From the NCBI GenBank assembly GCA_030386875.1, contig CM059559.1:60650392-60714391 (forward strand): a stretch of 64,000 bases of DNA, written 5' to 3'. The notes under the pieces were generated by a model. That model saw only the letters and a list, made by a program, of their open reading frames with translations, was not told the DNA's origin and ran no database searches. This stretch comes from Morinoia aosen. Its lineage: Eukaryota; Arthropoda; Malacostraca; Amphipoda; Talitridae. How positions within the stretch are numbered: position 1 is the first letter of the stretch; each line of letters opens with the position of its first letter. Both the position numbers and the translations under genes were made by a program. This document shows, one piece after another, positions 54,789 through 64,000 of the stretch.

Positions 54789-56843
54789 CAGGGTTGGCAC
54801 ATAAAAAACCCACCCAAAAAAAACACACTAAAAAACCCACAATATAGTGGGTTTTTTTGGGTTTTATTATTGTTATGTAAATTTTATTTGTTTTCAAGCT
54901 TATAGAATCAAAATAAGCTTAATATTTATATTGTTAAAAATGTATCTAAGTCATGTATCATGAAGGCACTGGCCGGCAAATTGGAGGGACAAAACATGAA
55001 TCTATTTTCATTTTTTTAACCCTCCCAAACCTGATGCCTCGTACCCAACTGGGAGACGTTAAGCCTCACTAAATCAATCGCAACACATGGGAGCAGACAT
55101 TTGCAGCGGCCAACACTGAGGTTTGACCACCATTTGTTGGTAATTTTCAGTTTGTGACACGTCCTTTTTTATTTTCGAAAAAATATGATAAAATAAGGGT
55201 TTTTTTAAAATCCTACTACTTCTACAATTTTGAAGTTACAGAACCAGTACTTCGTTTTTAGATTGCTTAGATGTCTATATAACCACTCGCAATAGGGAAT
55301 TTCAATAACTTTTTTTATGTGGATTTTGGGAAAAAAAAATGAACTTTATTTCATTTTTTTTTTTTCTATGACAAGAAAACATTGAAAAACAAAACACCAA
55401 CCCTATGTAAGTCAAATTAGAAAAATCTTAATTACAAAAAAACTTGAGGGACTAATATATTTTCATGAATTCCATTTCCAAAGTGAAAAAAACAAAAATT
55501 TAGAAACAAATGCAGTTTGACTACTTGACAATATAGAGACTTCTGAATTTTCCCTGTCTTCTAGACTAGACTGCTACTACAATACTACTGTGTTTCTCGT
55601 TCTACATCCACTGCCATTTCATCATTGTCATCCACATCATGATCATTTCTGTGCGCGTTCTGATCCTAATCTAATTCTCAATTTATTCCACACAATTCCA
55701 AATGTTGAGAAAATTCTCTCAATGGATCCTGAACTTGCGGGGCAAGAATGAAGATTGCTTATAAACTTGCAGAAACCCTCTGCCAGTGTTTTTTCAGGAA
55801 TCTGCATTTTCTACTGTTTCATGTCTTGAATATCCCACCATCAACGAGGAGTCATAGTCTTAGTGATATTCTCATTAAATATGTGTTTTAGGAAGATGTT
55901 GGAGTCCATCAATTTATAGGAACAAAACGCACCAATGAACTCCGGATTGTACTCAGCCAACCACTCTTCAATATCGGTCTCCTGTGAGAGCTTTGTCTGA
56001 AATAAGTCTAACAATATTATTATAGTCAGATGGGGTAAGACACGACCAGAGCCATCATGGGGTGAGAAAGTAAAGAAACAACTGGCCTATGGTGAGCATT
56101 CAAGCTGCACTGGAACAGATTTGACGCTGGAATCTGTTAGAGCATTTACTTTCAATCATTTTAGTGTTTGTAGCTGTTCTGTACTGCGAAAAGTGATTTT
56201 TTTGGCAAATTAAAAAAAAAAATTTGGCATGTCACTACATGTTGTAACATGTAACAGTGTGGTTGAATGACTTGACTTGCGCTGCTAAGAACCCCAGCTC
56301 ACACGATACACATGTTAAGTTGTTAACAGCATGACTGTTAAGTGATGTGCAGCTGTCTTGCTTCAAGTTGCTTGTGGTGGTTACTTATGATCTGCATGGT
56401 GCTTCCCTCTCACATGACTTGCGCCTGTCTGCTGCTAAAACAACTTACTATGAATTGACAAGCATAGCAATTCTCTTTGCACATCTTATATCTTTACAGA
56501 CTGCAGAGCTATGTCTCTATGCATATGGTAATTCGTAAATGGTAATTGTGATGGACAAAATTAATTCATATATTGTTCATATAATGTAATAATAATTCAT
56601 ATAATAATGTAATATAATGTTGGAAATAAAGTAATCAAATAACAATATTTACTCAATAAGTGTATATATATAAATCTGAAATAGGGGCAACTGGAGCCGT
56701 GTGAATAACTCTATGAAACAAAAACAGGTATTACAAAAAAAACAATAAAGCCCCCAAAAAAACAATAAAACCTATAAAACCCAATTTAACCAAAAAAAAC
56801 CCACGTGGGTTTTTTAAAAAACCCAGGGTTTATTCCATTCCTG
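54789..56843. mobile_element. hAT element with perfect 8 bp target duplication
   Basis: ATTTTAAT at 54781-54788 and at 56844-56851. Ends CAGGGTTGGCACATAAAAAA and the inverse of TTTATTCCATTCCTG, with AAAACCCAC repeats just inside both. 2055 bp; carries the remnant of a hAT transposase on the minus strand and a ~205 bp fragment (55168-55372) shared with 52600-52810. Confidence 0.88.
55643..56000 (-). pseudogene. hAT transposase C-terminal remnant
   Basis: On the minus strand: DIEEWLAEYNPEFIGAF, FLKHIFNENI, a WW pair near 55850, then FCKFISNLHSCPASSGSIER and IFSTFGIVWNKLRIRLGSER up to TGA at 55645-55643. The PASSxSxERxFSxxG pattern is the hAT dimerisation motif. Two in-frame stops. The N-terminal zinc finger and most of the catalytic core are missing. 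Confidence 0.85.
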
Positions 56844-57234
56844 ATTTTAATTGGAAAAAACTGACATTGCATTTTTTTTATTTTTACATGTTGGATATGT
56901 GTAATTATAACTTTTTTTAGTATGAAACTCAAAAAATCTTACGTTACGGCGTTTCTACAGCCCTTCAACTTCAAATGAGACCAAAATCACGGTACTAGGT
57001 TCAAAATTGTAAAGTGAGATAGGTTTGGCATAATTATTTTTTCCTCATGTTCGAAATTAACATTTTTATTTTTACAAAAATCGAAAAAATTTATGGAAGC
57101 AAATGTGTTTGGAATTCAATTTTACATAACTGTGGGCATTTTCATTAACCTAGTTGCGGTAGAAATGGGCAAAAGACATTTGTAAAACTCGGTAGTCCAA
57201 GGGTAGTCCAGGGTAGTAGAACCCTCAAGTTGCA

Positions 57235-57588
57235 CCAATTCTTACTTTTTGTTGAAGCATGGGTTATATTATGTAATTGGAAGGTATACCCATGTTGCAT
57301 ACCAAGCTCTTCAGGTTCCCTCCAGTGATCTCTTACCTACTTCCTAAGACAGGCAATTAATTTAAGGTTTTGATTTACTTGCTACAGTGTCTCTTTCCCA
57401 CCTGTCCATGCTTCATTGATAGAGTTATCATCCATACTCTGTTAGCCTAATTCTCATCATCCATGTTCCCTTAGCCTAGTTCTTATCTATGCTCTGTTAG
57501 CCTAGTTCTTATCATCCATACTCCACTTAATCCAGCTCATACCATCTATGTTCAATCAACTTAGTTCTTTACCATTCACATTCATTAA
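57235..57588 (+). repeat. Copy of the piggyBac pseudogene's 3' part
   Basis: TTTTTGTTGAAGCATGGGTT, TTCAGGTTCCCTCCAGTG and CCATACTCTGTTAG match 44770-44960, i.e. the C-terminal end of the transposase and its 3' flank. A short TTAGCCTAGTTCTTATC repeat follows at 57440-57520. Confidence 0.6.
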
Positions 57589-59082
57589 TTAAGGGGACCA
57601 TACAATTTTTGAACTTTTTCTTTATTTGTGAACCAATGCTTATGAACTTTGACGCACTGGTAAAAGCTTGGATTATTAGTTAGTTTAGGCCTCCTCATTT
57701 GTAACAAAGGCAATCCAACGAGAGGAAGGAAGAAGGCACCATTTAGTATGGAGTGAGGGAACACGGAATCTATGAAAAAGGCATGGAAACGGTAAAATAA
57801 GAAAGAAGTTCATGAAACAAGATCAAAGTTGAAGAAGAAAGTAGTGGGTGCTGATAAAACAGGCCAGCGGTTAACCAAAGAAAGATGGTTCTTAACATAA
57901 CAAAAACATTTTATTTCAACAAAGAGAAGGCCTACCTAACTCTCAGCTCAGGCCCTCACATTGTCCCCCTGGGTGCGCTAAACAGACTAGTAAAACGTAC
58001 GTAAAAATAAGGGCAACCCTGGGGAAAATTTTCTATTAGCTTCATAGAAAATGATTTACTGCAAAGAAAATGGAAAATAGTGGGGGGTGTGGCAAACCCT
58101 ACTTCTACTATAAATTTCAACCTATAGACATGAACCTAGAATCATTTAAAAGACAAGACAACACTTTGGCAACACCGCTGAGGTAGGAATGTTAAACTCA
58201 TTTTGTTTTTGGTGATATTTTGAATTAAGGGAACCGTACTCCCAAAAAATCGAGACACTGTCGAGTTTCGTTTTCATTCATTAAAATGTACGTATATATG
58301 TAGCGGACATATTGGTGACGTTTTACACCCTGAAGACCACAGGAAGTGGGTCAAAAAGGGGGTTGGGTTAAAATGTACGTATATATGTTAAATGTACGTT
58401 TTCTTTGAATAACACGTTTTCTATGGGGAGATAAGGAAAACACACGAGTCCAAACTTAATCCTTGTTCAATTTTACATACCTATACCAAGTTTCATGAAG
58501 ATCGGTCGAATAGTTCAGGATTTTTTTGGGAGTACGGTACCCCTCTTTCTCCTGGCTCTCCTGAACAATTGGCTCTCCTGAACAATTGAAATTTACAGCT
58601 TCTACACCTAGGGTAGTTTTCAGTTTTTGAGCTACAGTTATGAATTTAGTATCAAAAGAACCGGAATTTAATCCTCTACAAGATGACGTGGGCTTTTATT
58701 CATTTTCGGAATAGAAAATGAGCTACATTATCTTTTGTCGGGAAAAGTGTGAAAATTTGTCAAATTTTTGTATTTTATCGTTTTTTTTCAAAAAGTATTT
58801 CGAAAATTAAACATAACTCCACGTCACGTTGTAGAGAATACATTTCTGCTTCTTTTGATACCAATATTATCTCTGTATCTCAAAATCTGATTACGTCCAT
58901 AGATTTTCCCCAGACCCCTTATTTTGACGTTTTCTTTGAATAACATGTTTTCTATGGGGAAAATGGGAAAAACACTCGAGTCCAATCTTAATCCTTGTTC
59001 TACTTTACATACCTACACCAAGTTTTATGAAGATCGGTCGAATAGTTTAGGATTTATTTTTTTGGGAGTACGGTCCCCTTAA
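57589..59082. mobile_element. Foldback element(s), TTAAGGGGACC(A/G)TAC ends
   Basis: TTAAGGGGACCATAC at 57589 and inverse GTACGGTCCCCTTAA at 59082; a second left-type end TTAAGGGAACCGTACTCCC at 58225. The ~150 bp right-end segment (TTTCTTTGAATAACA, GAAGATCGGTCGAATAGTT) is present twice, at 58395-58545 and 58930-59082. It looks like one element inserted in, or recombined with, another of the same family. An R350 copy lies at 57665. Confidence 0.65.
57665..57982 (+). repeat. R350 retroposon, extreme right end missing
   Basis: GGATTATTAGTTAGTTTAGG, AAGGCACCATTTAGTATGG, AGTGGGTGCTGATAAAACAG, AAGGCCTACCTAACTCTCAG, GTCCCCCTGGGTGCGCTAA, then truncated. Confidence 0.8.
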
Positions 59083-59370
59083 AAAACAAGTTTTGAATAA
59101 TTGCCAAAAAACTCAAATTTTTTTACTCCGACAACCTGCCATTTTTTCCCCAATTTGAAATTCTCAAATTGCTACCTCAGGACATTGGCCCTGTTCTTCT
59201 TTCAGAAAAACATCTCAATTCTCTTCACCAAAAATTATAGGAGTAGCATTTTGCGTGAGGAAAATTCAAGGTTTCCACATTTACAAAAAACAAAATATTT
59301 TTATAATAAAACACTTTATATGTAAAAAAATTTTATTGTTGTTATTGAGTTCAAATGATTAGAAAAAGAT

Positions 59371-59599
59371 TTAACCCTTTAACGCCCCAGAGGACACCAG
59401 TGTCCTCTTTCAAAATTAACCTCAATATATTGTATTTCTTGTTCAATTAGTTCCCTAATTTGTTCTTTGAAGTTCTCTGCCGGGTGGCAGTTCCTATCCC
59501 ATCCTGATATCGGTTACTGCCTGATGCCAGCGCCAGTTTAGTGACGGTGGTTGTGTTAACGGTAATATGAGTACAAAAATTTGGACGTTAAAGGGTTAA
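59371..59599 (-). mobile_element. piggyBac-type MITE, TTAACCCTTTAACG ends
   Basis: 229 bp, TTAACCCTTTAACGCCCC to GGACGTTAAAGGGTTAA. Full-length inverse match to 59813-60043. Contains a perfect palindrome GAGGACACCAGTGTCCTC just inside one end. Confidence 0.85.
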
Positions 59600-59812
59600 A
59601 AGATGTTATTCAAAAAGAAAAAAGTTTTGTTCAAAAAAAAAACTTTTACAACAAAAACAGTTCCCCTTCACCAACAGTCCATCCCCCATAGTGACCGTTC
59701 TATTGCGGCACTCCTGTAAAATTTATTGTGGACGTTCAGCACATGTATAGCTTCAATTTAAAGCAAAATAATTCTTTGTGAACATTTGGATGAAAAATGG
59801 TTTACCGTGGCC

Positions 59813-60043
59813 TTAACCCTTTAACGTCCACATTTTGTACTCATATATTACCGTTATCACAACCACCATCATTAAACTGGAACCAGCATCAGATATTCAT
59901 CAATTTCAGGATGAGGAAGGATCTGCCACTCGACAGTGCAGTCCAAAAAAACACTTCAGGGTACTAATTTTACAAGAAATACAATGTATTGAGGCTATTT
60001 TTGCAGCAGGACAGTACAGTCCACTTGGGCGTTAAAGGGTTAA
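59813..60043 (+). mobile_element. piggyBac-type MITE, TTAACCCTTTAACG ends
   Basis: 231 bp, TTAACCCTTTAACGTCC to GGGCGTTAAAGGGTTAA. Shares TTGTACTCATAT, ACAACCACC and AAGAAATACAAT with 59371-59599 read inverted. The 66-codon frame inside is not supported as a gene. Confidence 0.85.
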
Positions 60044-60585
60044 AGGAAATTTAAATGCTATATATTTGATGATGAATAAGTTTTTCCTACAGCTCACACA
60101 ATTTGGTGTTTCCAAAGACAATCATAATAGCAAAAGAATGTTGAATATTAGAGTGGAAAATAGCCCCTTATTGTAGTAAGTGGTTGAAAAATTCAAGCAC
60201 TAAGCTAAACACAATTTTGTGCAAATTTAAATCTTCAATTTATTTACTTTTCATTAACCTAATGATTTATCAAATGACAATAATATATTATAAAATTCAC
60301 ATTTCAGAGACTCAATATATATATCATCAAATAAACTTTTCATCATAAAACAGATTTGACACACTTGAAACCAAATTGAATACAGGGAAAAATTAACTAC
60401 TTTTCCAATTGATTGCAAAATTTTTGGAACTTCTTTTTAATTTATGTTCTCTAATCTTTATATTACACCATAGCCAGCACCCAATAATACATTTTGTTGT
60501 AATAGTGATCTCTAACTGTTATTGATCATAGTACCCTGTTATTGACACAGTGGAAGAGAATGAAGGATTGTCAAGCTTTGATTTC

Positions 60586-60813
60586 GTAACACGTTAAGTG
60601 CGGCATGACCCACCGGTGGTCATTTAGGTGATTTTCATTATGCTGCTGGCCGACCAGCAGTCACTGACTCAATTTTCATGAATACTTAATGAAAGTTAAA
60701 TGAAGGCATGATCCAGTTAATGTTTGCTATTTATAAAATTTCTTACTACAATTGTATCTAAATTTGAGCTGGATATTGAATTTCAGTTCAACCCGCCACA
60801 CTTAATGTGTTAA
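60586..60813. mobile_element. piggyBac-type MITE, CCACCGGTGG family
   Basis: 228 bp: GTAACACGTTAAGTGCGG to CCGCCACACTTAATGTGTTAA, with GACCCACCGGTGGTCATTTAGG inside the left end. Close to 45870-46098. Confidence 0.8.
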
Positions 60814-60959
60814 AATATGATGACAGGAAGAGGAAAATAATAACTCATAGGACTTAAAGTTATGTAAACAACTTCATTTGACATGCAATTTACCAGAGAA
60901 TTGTCCAAGTTTGTCAAGCAAGTTTTTTGGTTTTTGTTTACCACCGGACACTAATCAAT

Positions 60960-62220
60960 TTTTCAATTTCTGTTGCTTCTATATAGGTAATGAGACCAAG
61001 ATAAACAACTTTTATTAAATTAACTTTCTGTCGTAAATCAGTATTAAACGAGCTATAATGGTATTATAACTTTTGTTCTTCATGGCTTGAATGAGCATTA
61101 CCTTAGGTTGGGTAGGTTAGCTTAGGTTATCTTATTTAAACAGTTTTACTACCCAAGAAATGCAATTTCTTCATCATTTTTTTCTATAAATTTACTGATT
61201 GTTCAAAAATAATATGATTTAGAGAATGATAAGTGCACATCAGGGCAGCCATGACGTCACTAGTGGCAACACAGCCATGACGTCACTCACGACATTTGAA
61301 TTATTTGCAGTTTTATATTGCTATAATTTATTAAGCACTCATTTGTGACAGAAGGTGCATAGAAGGAAAGTTGTTTATTTCAATTCAATTACCATTAAAC
61401 AAGCAATAAAAATTGAAAAATTGTGCATTTGAGAAAATTCAGGCCATAGAAGATAAAAATCAACATAGCGCTCTAATTCTTCAAGTACTGATTCACAACG
61501 GAAAGCGTATAGAAGAAAAGTTGTTCATTTTGATCTCATTACCATAATATAAGAAACATATATACGAAAATCAATTAGTGTCCTGGCTAACATTCATTAT
61601 ATTTTTGGTCAATATTTACATTGATGCGCTCAACAATTTTTAAAGTTTTGTTCCCAGACATCGGTAATAGGAAACATTTTAAAACGTTTTACACAATGAC
61701 ATTTCGCTCCCAAATGCTTACTTTTTGAGATATAATACTAATAATGTTCAGGTAAAAATAACATTATATAGTCTGCTACACTGTTGCTGCATTATTGGAA
61801 CACGCACATCTTTTTTGCCAAAAAAAAGTCTCAGTATGGCTTAGTTAAGTTATTATAGTTTTACTTAGGTTAGTTTATTCAACTAGCCTAACTTTACTTC
61901 ACCTATTGTTACATCAATTCCGTATTACAGCATATTTATGTTTCAATTTCTTCACTTTCATATACAACCTTCCTATAACTTCAAAGTTGAACAACTTGCA
62001 CATTACGCATTAGCAAGGAAAATGTTATTTGTGTAAAAAGTCTATAAACGTGTTATACTACCAATTCTTGGGAACAAAATTTTGAACATTGTTGGTCAAC
62101 GCACTACAGTAAATGCTGAAACTTGTTAAATACGCATCTGCAACGGAAAGTGCATAGAAGAAAACTAGTTTATTTACATCTAATTAGCTATGTTTAGGCA
62201 TCAAAAAGTGAAAAATCTAT
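60960..62220. repeat. Complex inverted and direct repeats
   Basis: A block like ACAACGGAAAG(C/T)G(T/C)ATAGAAG + AAAGTTGTT occurs near 61350, 61490 and 62145, and inverted near 61030-60970. A second pair (TTTTGTTCCCAGACATC near 61640 and its inverse near 62090) faces the other way and also resembles 33060-33110. No gene found. Two TGACGTCA palindromes sit at 61252-61259 and 61278-61285. Confidence 0.55.
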
Positions 62221-62812
62221 TATGGTCCATTCCTTAACAGTTACTATAATCCTAAAATAAAATATATAGGTACCAAGAAGTTTGAACTCATGTTACAATG
62301 TTCAAGGAAATATTTTGAATGTTTTTAAGGTTGTTTAAAATGCACTACATGTTATTTTCTAAGATATAGATCAAGGATTACCGAGATTACAAATTTATAA
62401 TTCTTAAAACATTGGTAGTCTGTATCAGCTATCTTGTTTACTCAATAATCTATTTAGGCTTCATAAAGTTTACTCAGGGTATACTGTACATATCTCTTTC
62501 CAAGGCATTGTACATGATTTTTTCTAGTTAATCCTCAGGTATCCTACAGCAATCTCAAGTTATCACAGTTTTCAACTAACTCTATAAGGGAGATTTTTTA
62601 ACAAATGGCTGGCATAGGCAAGTTTCACTTCAATCAATCATATTTTACATGTCCTAAACTGGTACATAGACAACCCCAAACAAATTCCCATCATACAGTT
62701 CATTTACTTGATCATGGCCAGCCAGTAAGCCTGACATTGATCGTTGCCTAATTCAGAACAGCGTAATATCATCTGCATGTTAAAGAAGGCTGACACCATT
62801 TACTCTTGAGTC
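62221..62812. other. Unassigned single-copy-looking sequence
   Basis: No open frame of note, no repeat within this window and no RNA gene seen. Confidence 0.3.
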
Positions 62813-63831
62813 TTAAGGCCATCGAACGGTTTTTTCCTCTAAATTTTCAAAAAATAAAAAAAATACTTCCGGAGTGAAACAGGCTTTGAGGTATTAACAG
62901 CATGTTTATAACAGTCTAATAAACATACATAGCCCATAAAAATTTTAAATTTACCCATTCCCCCCTTCCCCCCCCCCCCTCAAGGGGAAATTTCTAAAAA
63001 GTCCTATTTCTCAGCCAATATTATATATAGAGATGATTAGTTTTTTTTGTTCGATTCAAAATGGACTGGTCTACAAATTTGAGATCCAGTTTTTTGATAT
63101 CGCTTCAAAAAAAAAATTAGGAAGTTTTGAATTTTTTATCAAAAAATATATTATATATTAGTTATTATTTTGAATGTCATTAAAAAAAATTCTATTCAAC
63201 TTATCAAACCACAACTGTGCAGGTTTATAGTAATCACCTTGGTCTTTACAATGCAAAAAAGATCTTTTCCATAAGTAAAAAACTGGTTGAGATATACTTG
63301 AAAAAGTTGAGCACGTTTCCATTGAAAAAAATTTTTTTTGGCTGTGCGGCTTTATTTCTCCTACAGTTTTTTACTTATGAAGGAGATCTTTTCTGCATCG
63401 TAAAGGTCAAGGTGAGTACTATAAAGTTGAGATGTAACTTTTCAAAAAGTTGATTAAAAAATTTTTTATTGCCATTTGAAGACAACAAGGTTGAAAATAT
63501 ATATTTTTTTAAATTCAAATATTTATTAAAAGTTTTTTTGAAGCAATATCAAAAAACTGGATCTCAACTTTGTAGACCAGTCTATTGTGAAACGAACAAA
63601 AAAAACTAATCATCTCTATGTATAATATTGGCTGAGAAATAGGATTTTTTAGAAATTTCCCCTTGAGGGGGGGGAAGGGGGGTATGGGTAAATTTAAAAA
63701 ATTTTATGGGCTATATATGTTTATTAGACTGTTTTAAACATGCTGTTAATACCTCAAAGCCTATTTCACTCCGGAAGTATTTTTATTTACTTTTTGAAAA
63801 TTTAGAGGAAAAAACCGTTCGGTGGCCTTAA
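62813..63831. mobile_element. Foldback element, TTAAGGCCATCGAACGG ends
   Basis: Left TTAAGGCCATCGAACGG, right the inverse CCGTTCGGTGGCCTTAA. Arms exceed 350 bp and include C and G tracts (62957-62980; 63667-63682). The sister copy is nested at 50167-51204. Confidence 0.9.
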
Positions 63832-64000
63832 GGGGGTCATCCAGGCCCCTATTGGTCCGGTGAGTTTTTTTGTTTTGTTGTTGGAAAAAGACCCTTAGGT
63901 GGTGGACTATTTGGTCCTAAAATTTTATGGTGCTACGGACACTAGATCCCCCCCCCACCCCCCCAAGGAGGGAGGGTAATATAATAGGACTATAAATCCT
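63828..64000. mobile_element. Foldback element, family A, cut by window end
   Basis: TTAAGGGGGTC, then GACCCTTAGGTGGTGGACTA and AAAATTTTATGG with C tracts, matching the inverse of the right end of 16216-17358. Its first TTAA (63828-63831) is also the last TTAA of the preceding element. Confidence 0.8.

Larger units (their letters stand above)
52936..57228. mobile_element. Foldback element, TTAAGGGAATCTACTACCC ends, with two large insertions
   Basis: Left end TTAAGGGAATCTACTACCC, right end the inverse GGGTAGTAGAACCCTCAA. Arms include CAAACACATTTGCTT at 53048 with its inverse near 57100, and CTATCTCAC near 57020. A solo LTR (53211-54388) and a hAT element (54789-56843) sit inside; without them the element is about 1.05 kb. 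Confidence 0.75.

Overview
This is animal nuclear DNA, most probably from an insect with a large, transposon-rich genome. Evidence: a spliced metazoan gene with GT-AG introns, low GC, many CCTAACC/TTAGG runs, and eukaryotic transposons (LINE, SINE, Ty3/gypsy-type LTRs, Penelope-like, Tc1/mariner, Tigger/pogo, hAT, piggyBac). I do not assign a species. There is no bacterial-style gene organisation; almost all open frames longer than 60 codons are chance frames or transposon debris.

One complete host gene can be assembled by reading exons across the minus strand: CHMP2B, an ESCRT-III subunit. Five coding exons lie at 36687-36720, 24951-25046, 19298-19413, 13621-13801 and 11439-11656. Phases and splice sites all agree and give 645 nt, i.e. 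214 residues plus stop. The introns total about 24.6 kb and are filled with mobile DNA.

Region by region. 1-11.4 kb: an old foldback remnant, a 5'-truncated LINE ending in (ACT)n (2.26-4.76 kb), a long unassigned stretch, then two old copies of a ~350 bp retroposon (called R350 here). 11.4-36.7 kb: CHMP2B, whose introns hold many R350 copies, an LTR with a tRNA-Trp-type primer binding site (15.4 kb), foldback elements (16.2 and 22 kb), Penelope-like, Tc1 and Tigger remnants (27-31.5 kb), and a 3.8 kb palindromic hAT-type element that carries a piggyBac-type element. 36.7-46 kb: a solo LTR with 5 bp target duplication, a second palindromic hAT-type element with an 8 bp duplication and a two-step nest of SINEs, and a piggyBac transposase pseudogene broken by R350. 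47-64 kb: successive foldback elements bounded by TTAA, one carrying a solo LTR and a hAT element that still holds a transposase remnant, plus several ~229 bp piggyBac-type MITEs.

Two observations stand out. First, an R350 insertion has a 14 bp target duplication that spans the 3' splice site of CHMP2B exon 4, so the gene now has two copies of that acceptor 375 bp apart; use of the distal one would read into the retroposon and stop after 25 codons. Second, at least a dozen unrelated-looking elements (0.23-4.3 kb) share TTAA boundaries, and in two places neighbours share a single TTAA. Together with a piggyBac pseudogene that still shows all three catalytic aspartate motifs, this suggests the window was shaped largely by TTAA-specific transposition.
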